Shown here piece after piece: positions 11,165-19,184 of a stretch of 64,000 bases of DNA. Where the stretch lies: contig JAAUZE010000026.1 in the NCBI GenBank assembly GCA_014804755.1, positions 1 through 64,000 on the forward strand, read 5' to 3'. Positions within the stretch are counted from its first letter, which is position 1. Each line of letters starts with the position of its first letter. Under the pieces are notes generated by a model, which saw only the letters and a list, made by a program, of their open reading frames with translations, was not told the origin of the DNA and did not search any database. The position numbers and the translations under genes are program-made. This DNA comes from Lachnospiraceae bacterium. GTDB lineage: Bacteria > Bacillota > Clostridia > Lachnospirales > Lachnospiraceae.

Positions 11165-12049
11165 ATGACAGCTCTCAGAAACAGGGAGAAGGCAGTAATC
11201 ATCGGCGCCTTGAAAAATAAATATTCACTGCCGGTACTTTTACAAAAACTAAATCTATCCAGAAGCAGCTATTATTATCAACGGAAGCAACTAATGTCTT
11301 TTGATAAATATGTAGCGTTGCGAATTCACATATCAGAATTATTCTCCGGAAACATGGAGAGGTATGGATATCGCAGGATCCATGCTTTATTAGCAAAAGA
11401 AGGCATCCGGATCTCAGAAAAGATTGTCCGGAGGATCATGGCAGAATGCGGATTGAGGGTAAAATTCAAGCGTAAGATCAAGTATCATTCCTATAAAGGA
11501 GAGATTACGCCTGCCGTTTCCAACATCATTGCCCGGAACTTCCATGCGGATGCTCCTAATCAGAAATGGCTTACTGACATAACTGAATTTATCATTCCTG
11601 CTGGGAAAGTATATCTTTCCCCTATCGTGGACTGCTTTGATGGCATGCTTCCCGCATGGAAGATCAGCACCACACCAGATGCAATGTTGGTAAACAGTAT
11701 GCTGGATGATGCGATCCGCACTCTTGGTAAAACGGAGCATCCATTGATACATACAGACAGAGGCTGCCATTACCGCTGGCCCGGATGGATATCCAGAATG
11801 GAAACAGCAGGACTTGAGCGTTCCATGTCAAGAAAAGGCTGCTCACCAGATAATTCCGCTTGTGAAGGCTTATTTGGGCGTTTAAAAAACGAGATGTTTT
11901 ATAACCGAAACTGGAATGGTATAAGTATCCCACAGTTCATAGAGATCCTCAACGATTACCTGATCTGGTATAACGAAAAACGAATCAAGATATCATTAGG
12001 AAACATGAGTCCATTGGAATACCGGCGAAGTCTTGGATTAGCAGTCTGA
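11165..12049 (+). CDS. IS3-family transposase OrfB (DDE integrase core)
   Basis: Catalytic part of the transposase, 294 residues. An N-terminal HTH_21-like region (GYRRIHALLAKEGIRIS) is followed by the rve-type core. The three acidic residues appear in WLTDITEF, HTDRGCHY and the CEGLFGRLKNE helix, so the catalytic centre is present. It ends with the usual WYNEKR and SPLEYR motifs. The first ATG in frame is 11165, with no strong ribosome site, in the same frame as OrfA beyond one stop codon. An A-run (11142-11149) begins at that stop, but slippage there would come too late to avoid it. The element may be inactive. Confidence 0.9.
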   Translation: MTALRNREKAVIIGALKNKYSLPVLLQKLNLSRSSYYYQRKQLMSFDKYVALRIHISELFSGNMERYGYRRIHALLAKEGIRISEKIVRRIMAECGLRVKFKRKIKYHSYKGEITPAVSNIIARNFHADAPNQKWLTDITEFIIPAGKVYLSPIVDCFDGMLPAWKISTTPDAMLVNSMLDDAIRTLGKTEHPLIHTDRGCHYRWPGWISRMETAGLERSMSRKGCSPDNSACEGLFGRLKNEMFYNRNWNGISIPQFIEILNDYLIWYNEKRIKISLGNMSPLEYRRSLGLAV

Positions 12050-12051
12050 TC

Positions 12052-12073
12052 TGTCCAAGAAATTGTCCGCACC
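12052..12073 (-). repeat. Right inverted repeat of the IS3-family element
   Basis: Reverse complement reads GGTGCGGACAA, four mismatched bases, TTGGACA; 18 of 22 positions match the left end. Confidence 0.85.
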
Positions 12074-12242
12074 CCCCAATCGAATGGCATGTGAATGAAC
12101 AATGAATTGACACCTGCCAAGGCATATCACCGACTCAGCCTATTTATCCCATTTTGTCTAAGTGGATCAGTTATAACAAATGCTGATACATACTATATAT
12201 AGTACATAAAAAGATAGCAATACAAAATGTGGGAAAAGTGTA

Positions 12243-12271
12243 TTGACGTTTAATAAGCCTTATGCTATTAT
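12243..12271 (+). promoter_or_regulatory. Probable sigma-A promoter of the 59-residue protein gene
   Basis: TTGACG at 12243-12248, 17-base spacer, TATTAT at 12266-12271. It lies about 135 bp before the ATG at 12407, leaving a leader of some 130 bases. The rest of the 333-base gap 12074-12406 after the IS holds nothing else I can name. Confidence 0.55.
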
Positions 12272-12406
12272 CATAACTAAATACAAGATAAAATCAACAG
12301 GTATACACTCGATAAATGCGGACGATGGCAGAAGAAAAAGGTTATTGTTATCACTGTATTTATTGAGTGTTTTTAAATATAATTAAAGAAGAGATGAGGG
12401 GGAAGT

Positions 12407-12586
12407 ATGAATAAAAGTTTTAGTGGTAATTGTCCTGTACATGATGTAAAAGTCAAGGGATCAATAGAATATAAAGATGCATCAACAAATGAGGGAACAG
12501 AATATGCAAAACTTGGTGTTGAATGTGACCATAAAGCCGAGTATAAGTGTACAAGAAATAACTGTCCATATTGGAAAAATGCATAA
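12407..12586 (+). CDS. Small cysteine-containing protein, unknown
   Basis: A 59-residue protein from ATG 12407 with a strong GAGGGGG Shine-Dalgarno sequence (12395-12401) and its own likely promoter. Four cysteines are placed as one near the N-terminus (GNCPVHD, residue 9) and three near the C-terminus (C40, C48, C53 in ECDHKAEYKCTRNNCPYW), a pattern that could bind zinc. No family recognised. It is followed by about 350 bases without a gene and then the PLD-like membrane protein. Coding status rests on the ribosome site, promoter and even cysteine pattern; homologues would settle it. Confidence 0.6.
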   Translation: MNKSFSGNCPVHDVKVKGSIEYKDASTNEGTEYAKLGVECDHKAEYKCTRNNCPYWKNA

Positions 12587-12937
12587 TCCAATGTGACTGG
12601 ACTGATTACAACGAAAACAAGCCATTTTTCGCACTCATATGTGCGCAAAGCCCGGTAAAATCAATACATTCTGGTATGATCTTGTGCGAACCATTAATTT
12701 CGCTGAAAATGTGCCATTTTAAAGTATTCCAGTGATCACATAAATAAAGTCAGTCCTGATTAGTTGGGCTGGCTTGGGGTTAGATTAAGCATTTCATTTG
12801 CATATTGTTTTATTTAGTTAATTATTTTATAAACTGAAACATACATATTGACTTCCTATATAATGTAAATTATAATTTTAATACACAACATATAGTATAG
12901 TTTTTGGATTTATATCATATAATAAGGTAGGTTGTTT
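12587..12937. other. Gene-free stretch with promoter
   Basis: No gene seen. It has several short imperfect repeats and, towards its right end, the strong promoter at 12850-12878 for the membrane protein gene. Confidence 0.5.
12850..12878 (+). promoter_or_regulatory. Strong sigma-A-type promoter of the PLD-like membrane protein
   Basis: TTGACT at 12850-12855, exact 17-base spacer, consensus TATAAT at 12873-12878; the start codon lies 60 bp downstream. Confidence 0.75.
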
Positions 12938-13696
12938 ATGAAAATTGTAGAAGAATGGTTTGAAAACAATATTAATGAACGTTTGATTAATCTTTTAGTA
13001 ACATGTATAGGTGTAATTTTTGTGGTTGTTGGTGTGTTATTCAGTTTTTCAGATAATGAAACAGTTCAAACAATTTTAATAAGTATCGGAACATCTTTAA
13101 TTGCAAGTGCCGTTGTTTCTTTTTTGGCATCTATTTATATTTTTAAACATAAAAGAGAGAAAGAAATTACTGATGTTTGGCGATTAATTTCAATAAAAGA
13201 TAATCGTTCGGAAATGAATATAGAAGTTTATAGAAGATTGATTAATGCTGAAAATCAATTGGATATTATTGGTTATGGTATGAAATCGTTTAGAGAATCA
13301 AGGGACGAATTGATTCGTAGCCGATTACAAAAAGGATTGAAAATCAGGATTATTACAGTTGATCCAAATTGTGATTTTTTAAAACAGCGTGATATAGATG
13401 AAAACAAGATGGAAGGTAGTACTGCAAATTCAATAAATCAATTAAATGATTGGGTAAACAAGTTAAATAATGAATATAATAAATCTGTAGAAATCAGATT
13501 TTGTAGGACATTACCTACAGAAGTGTATTTTAGAGTTGATGATTATATATATGTCGGGCCTTATCAATGTGGTAAAGAAAGTCAACAAACAATTACCATG
13601 GAATATCATTCCCAAGGTACTGGTTTCCAATATTATAATTCATATTTTGAAAAATTATGGAATGATGAAAACTTTTGTTGTGAAAATATAGCATAG
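12938..13696 (+). CDS. Two-helix membrane protein with PLD-like domain
   Basis: About 252 residues. Two hydrophobic segments are seen near the N-terminus (around residues 16-38, LLVTCIGVIFVVVGVLF, and 48-70, LIASAVVSFLASIYIF), followed by a basic stop-transfer KHKREK. The cytoplasmic part resembles phospholipase-D-like proteins of the effector type (LDIIGYGMKSFRES, KIRIITVDPN, then VYFRVDDYIYVG and a C-terminal FEKLW), but a clear pair of HxKxxxxD motifs is not visible, so it may be a catalytically changed member. ATG 12938 is chosen over TTG 12932 because AAGGTAGG (12924-12931) is six bases away. It is a single gene with its own strong promoter in the defence-rich island; an effector role is a guess. 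Confidence 0.65.
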   Translation: MKIVEEWFENNINERLINLLVTCIGVIFVVVGVLFSFSDNETVQTILISIGTSLIASAVVSFLASIYIFKHKREKEITDVWRLISIKDNRSEMNIEVYRRLINAENQLDIIGYGMKSFRESRDELIRSRLQKGLKIRIITVDPNCDFLKQRDIDENKMEGSTANSINQLNDWVNKLNNEYNKSVEIRFCRTLPTEVYFRVDDYIYVGPYQCGKESQQTITMEYHSQGTGFQYYNSYFEKLWNDENFCCENIA

Positions 13697-13917
13697 AATA
13701 TACACAATATAATTCTAGTAATGAGTCGTAGAATATCACCCATATCTACTTGGATGTGGGCTGATTAAAATATTACGGTTGTTTTTATATTATTATTTCA
13801 TATAAGGCAACGAGAGTGTAAATTATTTTGTGTAAACCCTATGGATTGATGAAAAAATATCTCAATGGGTTATCACAAATAAACAGAGTTTTTGGTGTCT
13901 GTATTCTGACACAAGTT

Positions 13918-13949
13918 AATCAGGCTGTCAACCGGCAGCCTGATTTTTT
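13918..13949 (+). terminator. Rho-independent terminator
   Basis: Perfect 9-bp stem (ATCAGGCTG with CAGCCTGAT, 13919-13927 and 13936-13944) around an 8-base loop, followed by six T. It lies 220 bp after the PLD-like gene and just before the end of the broken transposase, so it may belong to either. Confidence 0.75.
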
Positions 13950-13964
13950 GTCATAGCTGTTTTA

Positions 13965-14726
13965 TCAGACCAGATCTGAGGGGGAGATCCTGTCCCCAAA
14001 ATATATGCACATCTGGTCGAGGGTCTGTCCCCAGTCCCAGCTCTCGCCTGTCCACTTTTTGGTGATATCCATCATGGCCAGATACAGCAGTTTGAAAAGG
14101 GCATCATCGGTCGGGAAGATCGTCCGGTTCTTGGTCACTTTCCTGAGCTGCCGGTTGAAGTTCTCTATGGAATTCGTGGTATAGATCAGTTTTCTGATCT
14201 CAGCCGGATACTTGAAGTAGGTGGAAAGCTGCGCTCAGTTGTTGCGCCACGAGGCAACGGATGTAGGATATTTCTTTCCCCAGTTTCCTTCCAGACTCTC
14301 CAGTGCTTCAAGGGCTGCCTCTTCCGTAGGTGCCTGATAGACTTCTTTCAGTTCTTTCATAAATGGCTTGATGTCCTTGTAGGATAGGAATTTCGTGGAA
14401 TACCGTATCTGATGGACGATGCAGCGCTGTATCTCTGCTTTGGGATATACCGCTCCTATGGCGTCGCCAAAACCTGTCAGTCCGTCCACGGATACGATCA
14501 TGATATCTTCCACGCCGCGGTTCTTGATCTCATTGAGCACTCCAAGCCAGTACTTGGCGCTCTCGTTTCCTCCGATCCACATACCAAGGACTTCCCGCTG
14601 TCCGTTCAGGCGGGTGCCGATGGCTACATAGACCGCCTTTTTGACTGGCTGGTTATCCTGCCTTACATGAAAGTGCACAGCATCCATAAAGACGATGGCA
14701 TATTTCACACGCCATTTGTCAAACAA
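13965..14726 (-). pseudogene. IS256-family transposase, 5'-truncated with an internal stop
   Basis: Reads as the C-terminal 250 or so residues of a Mutator-type transposase (family length about 400). The catalytic FMDAVHFHVR, VSVDGLTGF and the C-terminal TNSIENFNRQLRK helix are visible. About 150 N-terminal residues are absent beyond 14726, and an in-frame TGA interrupts it after WRNN (14236-14238), probably from a tryptophan codon. The remaining frame continues to the stop at 13965-13967. Both defects make it non-functional. Confidence 0.88.
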
Positions 14727-15101
14727 TATTCCCCCAACCTAATCCGTGAGGGTGGATGTACAGTTGGACAAGGCCGTGTAGCTACTATAACCGTTAAATC
14801 TTTGATATAGAGCCAAATAAAAAAATGAATCCCGCAATTCTTTGAGAAATCAAAGGGTTGCGGTTTCTTGTTCATTGGCAATTTCACTGACAATTTCTTA
14901 TGTCTCAATATGCCTCAATAAATATATCTTTTTAAACACATCAAATTGTTTTTATTATAGAATTGTTATATACTATAAAATCAAAAGCAGTCTTCAATCT
15001 GTTTCTAAAAATAGTGAACTCATGAAACAATCAGAGACAGAATATATCCAAGACACAATTATTCTTTATGTAGCGGCAAAGATCTAGATAGAGGAGTATT
15101 C
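14727..15101. other. Gap with possible ISL3 end and hairpin
   Basis: No gene. The minus-strand sequence beginning GGCTCTATATCAAAG (14800-14814) looks like the terminal repeat of an ISL3-family element, suggesting a second decayed insertion that cut the IS256 transposase; this is by eye. An imperfect hairpin around 14830-14860 (CTTTGA TTTC TCAAAG on the minus strand, then T-rich) may be a minus-strand terminator of a lost gene. A possible promoter lies at 14946-14974. Confidence 0.35.
14946..14974 (+). promoter_or_regulatory. Possible promoter of the kinase-Thg1 pair
   Basis: TTGTTT, 17-base spacer, TATACT, about 125 bp before the kinase start at 15102. The -35 box is weak. Confidence 0.4.
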
Positions 15102-15581
15102 ATGAAAGATAAGTCAGAAAAAACGGCAATTATTTTTGTCGGTATTCAGGCGAGTGGAAAATCAACCTTTTACCATGAGCGATTTGAGGACTATGTTCAT
15201 ATCAATTTGGATACCTTACATACAAGAAATAAAGAGAATATACTGTTACAGGAATGTGTGGAAAACGGGAACTCTTTTGTGGTGGATAATACCAATCCAA
15301 CGAAGGCGGACAGAGAGAAGTATATTCAGGTGGCAAGGGATCATGGTTATCGTATCCATGGCTATTACTTTCAGTCCTGCGTTTCCGATTGCATGGCAAG
15401 AAATCGAAAACGGGAAGGGAAAGCAAGGATACCGGATCAGGCCGTGGCAAGTACGCATCATAAACTGGAACTTCCGGAGTACGTGGAAGGCTTCGACGAA
15501 CTATTCTATGTTTGTTTGAAAGACGGAAGCTTTATCATAGATGAGTGGAGTGAAATAAAAGAACAGGGGGAAACATCATGA
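15102..15581 (+). CDS. Polynucleotide-kinase-like P-loop protein (RNA repair)
   Basis: A 159-residue P-loop kinase of the T4 Pnk/Pnkp type. Walker A is GIQASGKST (about residues 14-22); the VVDNTNPTKADR segment (about 65-76) holds the aspartate and arginine usual for this group, and a lid region is rich in Arg/Lys (NRKREGKARIP). These proteins place a phosphate on 5'-OH ends of nucleic acid or small substrates. ATG 15102 follows TAGAGGAG. Its stop overlaps the start of the Thg1-like gene by four bases (ATGA), so the two are translated together; a kinase that makes 5'-phosphate ends beside a 3'-5' nucleotide-adding enzyme points to tRNA or RNA end repair. The pathway is inferred. Confidence 0.8.
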   Translation: MKDKSEKTAIIFVGIQASGKSTFYHERFEDYVHINLDTLHTRNKENILLQECVENGNSFVVDNTNPTKADREKYIQVARDHGYRIHGYYFQSCVSDCMARNRKREGKARIPDQAVASTHHKLELPEYVEGFDELFYVCLKDGSFIIDEWSEIKEQGETS

Positions 15582-16339
15582 AATTTGATAACTTCGATAA
15601 AGAAATGCGCATTTACGAGGAATCCATCGACCAATATATTTTACCTGACATGTATATGGTGGCACGGCTGGATGGCAGATCGTTTACCAGGCTGACAAAG
15701 GAAATTTGCAAATTCGAGGCGCCATTCGATATCAAATTCAGAGATTTGATGATAGAAACCGTGAAAGCTCTGATGAATGTCGGATTTCGTATCGTATACG
15801 GTTATACGGAAAGCGACGAGATTTCGCTTTTGTTTCATCCGGAAGACCATACATTCGGCAGAAAGGTCCGCAAAATCAATACGACTTTGGCAGGAGAAGC
15901 GAGTGCAGCGTTCTCGTTGGCGTTAGGGAAAGTAGCAACATTTGACTGTCGCGTGGTTCCGCTGCCCAATAAGAAAAGGGTCGCAGACTACTTTGTGTGG
16001 CGGCAGGAGGACTCGCATCGGAATTCCTTAAATGGGCACTGTTATTGGGCGCTCCGCAAAGAAGGGGAAAGCCAGAATGATGCTACAATGGAATTAGAAG
16101 GGAAGAGCGTGGCGTATAAAAATGAACTGCTGTTTCAGAAAGGCATCAATTATAACGAACTTCCGTCATGGCAGAAAAGAGGGGTTGGCGTTTATTTTAC
16201 GGATGTGCAAAAAGAGGGGTTCAATCCGGTGAAAAAAGAAAAAGTCATGACTCAGAGAAGAGAGCTGTTCGTGGATTATGAGATCCCCCTCGGTGATGAT
16301 TACAGGGAATTTGTATTGCAGTTTCTTGATGCGGATTGA
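15578..16339 (+). CDS. tRNA-His guanylyltransferase-like 3'-5' polymerase (Thg1/TLP)
   Basis: A 253-residue member of the Thg1 superfamily, enzymes that add nucleotides to the 5' end of tRNA in the 3'-to-5' direction. Visible signatures are the metal-binding ARLDGRSFTRLTK (about residues 27-39), YGYTESDEISLLF (about 70-82) with the second carboxylate pair, and the conserved DYFVWRQEDSHRNSL block (about 135-150). Bacterial Thg1-like proteins mostly repair 5'-truncated tRNAs rather than add G-1, because bacterial tRNA-His already encodes G-1. The start overlaps the upstream kinase gene by four bases. Together the pair could mend tRNAs cut by nucleases, including those of defence systems. Confidence 0.92.
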   Translation: MKFDNFDKEMRIYEESIDQYILPDMYMVARLDGRSFTRLTKEICKFEAPFDIKFRDLMIETVKALMNVGFRIVYGYTESDEISLLFHPEDHTFGRKVRKINTTLAGEASAAFSLALGKVATFDCRVVPLPNKKRVADYFVWRQEDSHRNSLNGHCYWALRKEGESQNDATMELEGKSVAYKNELLFQKGINYNELPSWQKRGVGVYFTDVQKEGFNPVKKEKVMTQRRELFVDYEIPLGDDYREFVLQFLDAD

Positions 16340-16541
16340 CAGCGTAGGCGGCATAATTCCAATGCAGATTCGTGCGCATCTATCGGAGATGTTAAAGAAT
16401 CACGGATTTATTCCGTGTTTCCTTAGGAATGGTACAATCGGATTACCCAAGAAACTGCCCCGACAAAAGAGAGCAAACAATGTCGGGACGGGAGATAATC
16501 CCAATGGTATATTGTAATCACAGCGAAGGAGACGGATAGCC

Positions 16542-17402
16542 GTGGAATGGACGGAAGCGGTAAGGGAAGCGATCAGTTATATGGAAAAGCATCTGACCGA
16601 CGATATTACAATGCATGATGTGGCCGATCATGTTCATGTTTCTCCGTTTTATTTTCACAAGGGGTTTCAAATCTTATGCGGATATTCTGTAACGGAATAT
16701 ATCAGAAACCGCAGACTGTCACTTGCCGGACAGGAATTGCTGACGAAGGATCTCACAGTTATGGAACTTGCAATGAAATACGGATATGATTCGCCTGACA
16801 GTTTTACGAAGGCGTTTACCCGATTTCATGGACATTCCCCCTCAGATGTGCGCAGGAATAAGACAATGATCAAGGATTTCGCACCACTGGAATTAGCAAT
16901 ATCATTAAAAGGTGGCTATACCATGGATTACCGAATTGCCAAAAAAGAAGCGTTTACAGTTTTGGCAGTATCCAAGGAGTTTTGTTACAAAAATGCGAAA
17001 CAGGAGATTCCCTTGTTTTGGCAGGAGCATTTTGCGTCAGAAAACGGGAAATACGTCTGCGGAATGTTTGGAATCAATATTGATCCGCAGATGAGTGATG
17101 AGCGTTTTGAATATTTGATCGCGGACATTTATAATCCTACAGCAGATGTTCCGGAGGGATTGGTGGTAAAAACAATTCCGGCCTTTACATGGGCAGTTTT
17201 TCCGTGTAAAGGTGCACTTTCGCAGTCCTTGCAAACGATAAATACGCGGATATTTTCGGAATGGCTTCCGGCGCAGCCGGATTATGAGTTCGCGGCGGGA
17301 TATTGTGTTGAGATGTATGACGCAGCGGATAAATATCCGGACGGAACCGGTGACGAGAATTATTATGCGGAGATATGGATTCCCATCAAGATGAAAAATT
17401 AA
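16542..17402 (+). CDS. AraC-family regulator with GyrI-like ligand domain
   Basis: 286 residues. The first 110 hold two AraC helix-turn-helix motifs (MHDVADHVHVSPFYFHKGF and the VMELAMKYGYDSPDSFTKAF segment). Residues 125-285 form a GyrI/BmrR-like effector-binding domain (MDYRIAKKEAFTVLAVSKEF ... YYAEIWIPIK). This layout is that of Rob/SoxS-like multidrug-sensing activators. Start is GTG 16542 after AAGGAG. The next gene codes for a free GyrI-like domain, a possible target or ligand-binding partner. A short gap of 200 bases upstream, after the Thg1-like gene, has no gene. Confidence 0.9.
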   Translation: MEWTEAVREAISYMEKHLTDDITMHDVADHVHVSPFYFHKGFQILCGYSVTEYIRNRRLSLAGQELLTKDLTVMELAMKYGYDSPDSFTKAFTRFHGHSPSDVRRNKTMIKDFAPLELAISLKGGYTMDYRIAKKEAFTVLAVSKEFCYKNAKQEIPLFWQEHFASENGKYVCGMFGINIDPQMSDERFEYLIADIYNPTADVPEGLVVKTIPAFTWAVFPCKGALSQSLQTINTRIFSEWLPAQPDYEFAAGYCVEMYDAADKYPDGTGDENYYAEIWIPIKMKN

Positions 17403-17483
17403 GATTCGCCGCGGGTATTGGCAGAGCGTTGCATGCGTTGAGAAACTGCCGTAATACAATTTGTAAAAATGGGAGGTACGATC

Positions 17484-17945
17484 ATGAAAATCAATAAATG
17501 TGTGAAAGAATCTTTTGTAGTAATCGGTAAGGAAGGTTCCACATTAGATGGTGAGGGTTTTATTCAAAAGTTATGGGATGATGCAAATTCTCATTTTGAA
17601 GAAGTCAGCCATTTAGCAAAGAAAGATGAAAACGGAAATATCGGTGGAATCTGGGGCGCGATGTCTGATTTTTCCCATTCCTTTCAGCCGTGGGAGGATT
17701 TTAGCAAGGGACTTTATCTTGCGGGTGTGGAATGTAATGATGACGCAGAAGCTCCTGCCGGTTGGAAAAAGTGGATCATTCCCGGTTATGAGTATCTTTA
17801 TGTAGAATGTGAAAATGATGATACGTTTTCGAAAACAATAGCGTATATGAAAGAGAACGACATTCCATTGGCTGGCGCAGTACACGATTTTACATGTCCA
17901 CAGACAGGGAAAAATTATATGTTTTTTCCAATCAGAAAGTTATAA
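17484..17945 (+). CDS. Stand-alone GyrI-like small-molecule-binding protein
   Basis: About 153 residues with the GyrI/SOUL-like fold pattern: N-terminal IKKCV-type strand (KINKCVKESFVVIGKEGS), central helix FIQKLWDDANSHF, and a C-terminal strand YMFFPIRKL. Such free domains bind hydrophobic compounds or, in E. coli SbmC/GyrI, inhibit gyrase. ATG 17484 is chosen because GGGAGG (17471-17476) is seven bases upstream; an ATG at 17469 lies before that site. It follows the AraC-GyrI regulator by about 80 bases and may be its regulon member. Confidence 0.75.
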   Translation: MKINKCVKESFVVIGKEGSTLDGEGFIQKLWDDANSHFEEVSHLAKKDENGNIGGIWGAMSDFSHSFQPWEDFSKGLYLAGVECNDDAEAPAGWKKWIIPGYEYLYVECENDDTFSKTIAYMKENDIPLAGAVHDFTCPQTGKNYMFFPIRKL

Positions 17946-17974
17946 AGAACTTTTATTACAAGAATATTGGGGGG

Positions 17975-18409
17975 ATGAATGTGGACGGGAATGGTTCTGG
18001 AGAAGTGCAGCTTGTCGACAATATTTTACAGGCAGAGGATTTTGTAAGGCTGCGAATCGAAACGGGATTTGCTGAGGTACCGGTGGAACATGCTCGAAAG
18101 GCTTTGCAAAACGGGTTACCGAATGTCTCTGCAATCTACCATGGAGAACTTGTGGGGATGGGGAGACTGGTTGGAGATGGTGCGATGTATTGGTATCTTC
18201 AAGAAATCATCGTTTTACCGGAATTCCAACGAAAAGGCATTGGCACGATGATCGTGAATCATTTAATTGATTATGCAAAAGCAAATTCGATTACCGGGAA
18301 ATTTACGACAATCGGAGGTGTTTCCGCGAAAGGGAAAGAACCATTTTATAAGAAAATGGGATTTGATATTATCTCAAATGGAATCAAAAAAATGATAGAG
18401 ATTGAATAA
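17975..18409 (+). CDS. GNAT-family N-acetyltransferase
   Basis: About 144 residues from ATG 17975, just after the G-rich stretch that serves as ribosome site. The acetyl-CoA-binding motif A is visible (LPEFQRKGIGTMIVNHLIDYA, shown in part as QRKGIG) and the C-terminal strand FYKKMGFDI. An upstream frame extends into the previous gene but is not needed. Substrate unknown. It is followed by a short gap and an unknown gene. Confidence 0.85.
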   Translation: MNVDGNGSGEVQLVDNILQAEDFVRLRIETGFAEVPVEHARKALQNGLPNVSAIYHGELVGMGRLVGDGAMYWYLQEIIVLPEFQRKGIGTMIVNHLIDYAKANSITGKFTTIGGVSAKGKEPFYKKMGFDIISNGIKKMIEIE

Positions 18410-18477
18410 AAAAGAATGTGGATAACGAACAGGGCTTATGGTAGTATAGATGTGGTCAGGAGGCCGGAGGGACTGTT

Positions 18478-19008
18478 ATGGATAAGAATTATGAAGATAT
18501 GGACCCCGTCAATCAGATGGATGACCTGTGCAAATTATTGACGGGAATAGAATATGAAGTCCATCGGCATGATGAAGGTGAATATCGTTATCTGGAAGAA
18601 GATTTTATCTGTATTACGGTCATTAATCCATATACCGAGCAGAAAATGTACATAGATTTGGAAGAAGAATTTACAGTCACTTTTGATGCCTATCATGCAC
18701 ATTACGATCCTGACTCCTATGAGTATGGATTGCTCGTTCAATTCATAAAACAGCTTTTGAATAATGAGCTTTGTGTGGCGACGCTTTATTGCCAAAAAGA
18801 CCGGGAATGGCTTGGCAGCACGACGTGCAGCAGAGAACAAATGCAAAGAATGCCAATCAAACAGCTTTTTTCTCATGTTTATAAGACTCGTGAATTTAAA
18901 AATAAACTGACTGTCAACGGAGGAACAGCAGAGTTTATTTTTTGGAATCCGCAGGATAATGTAATAAAAGTAATAGAAGCAAGACAAGAAAAAGAAGATA
19001 CATTCTGA
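18478..19008 (+). CDS. Conserved-looking protein of unknown function
   Basis: 176 residues, acidic, with the N-terminal part rich in Asp/Glu. No domain recognised. A regular alternation of strands (DFICITVINPYTEQKMYIDL, FTVTFDAYHAHYDPDSYEY) suggests an alpha-beta fold. ATG 18478 follows GGAGGG (18465-18470). It is flanked by the GNAT and nucleotidyltransferase-like genes and seems monocistronic. Confidence 0.65.
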   Translation: MDKNYEDMDPVNQMDDLCKLLTGIEYEVHRHDEGEYRYLEEDFICITVINPYTEQKMYIDLEEEFTVTFDAYHAHYDPDSYEYGLLVQFIKQLLNNELCVATLYCQKDREWLGSTTCSREQMQRMPIKQLFSHVYKTREFKNKLTVNGGTAEFIFWNPQDNVIKVIEARQEKEDTF

Positions 19009-19184
19009 TCGGAAGTATCAGATATAGAGCCGGATTGACGGAAGGGCGTGGCGGTTGCCATGCCTTATCTTTTTAAGTGGTAAACGAGGATAGGAAATGG
19101 TATAATCATGAAGGGAAATTGGAACTAAGTATTATAATAGATTCATAGTTAAACACAGACAATCATGCAGTGGGAGCAGATACG

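Larger units (their letters stand above)
10617..12071 (+). mobile_element. IS3-family insertion sequence
   Basis: An element of about 1455 bp beginning TGCGGAC and ending GTCCGCA, the TG...CA ends usual for IS3. It contains OrfA and OrfB transposase genes. The inverted ends match at 18 of 22 positions (10615-10636 and 12052-12073). No clear target duplication is seen outside either end, so the insertion may be old or one flank may have rearranged. It lies 170 bp after the large NTPase gene, in the AT-rich island; its own base composition is higher in GC than its surroundings, in keeping with a later arrival. Confidence 0.88.
13814..14726 (-). mobile_element. Remnant of an IS256-family (Mutator) element
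   Basis: One end and the 3' two thirds of an IS256-type element. The outer end may be the GTGTAAATTATTTTGTGTAAA stretch at about 13816-13836, which resembles terminal repeats of Firmicute IS256 elements; this is by eye. The other end is missing: the transposase reading breaks off at about 14727, where unrelated sequence begins. It marks the right edge of the AT-rich island. Confidence 0.6.

Noticed and set aside
14412-14810. Plus-strand frame opposite the IS256 transposase
   Set aside because: Lies antisense to a clear transposase reading and has no ribosome site.
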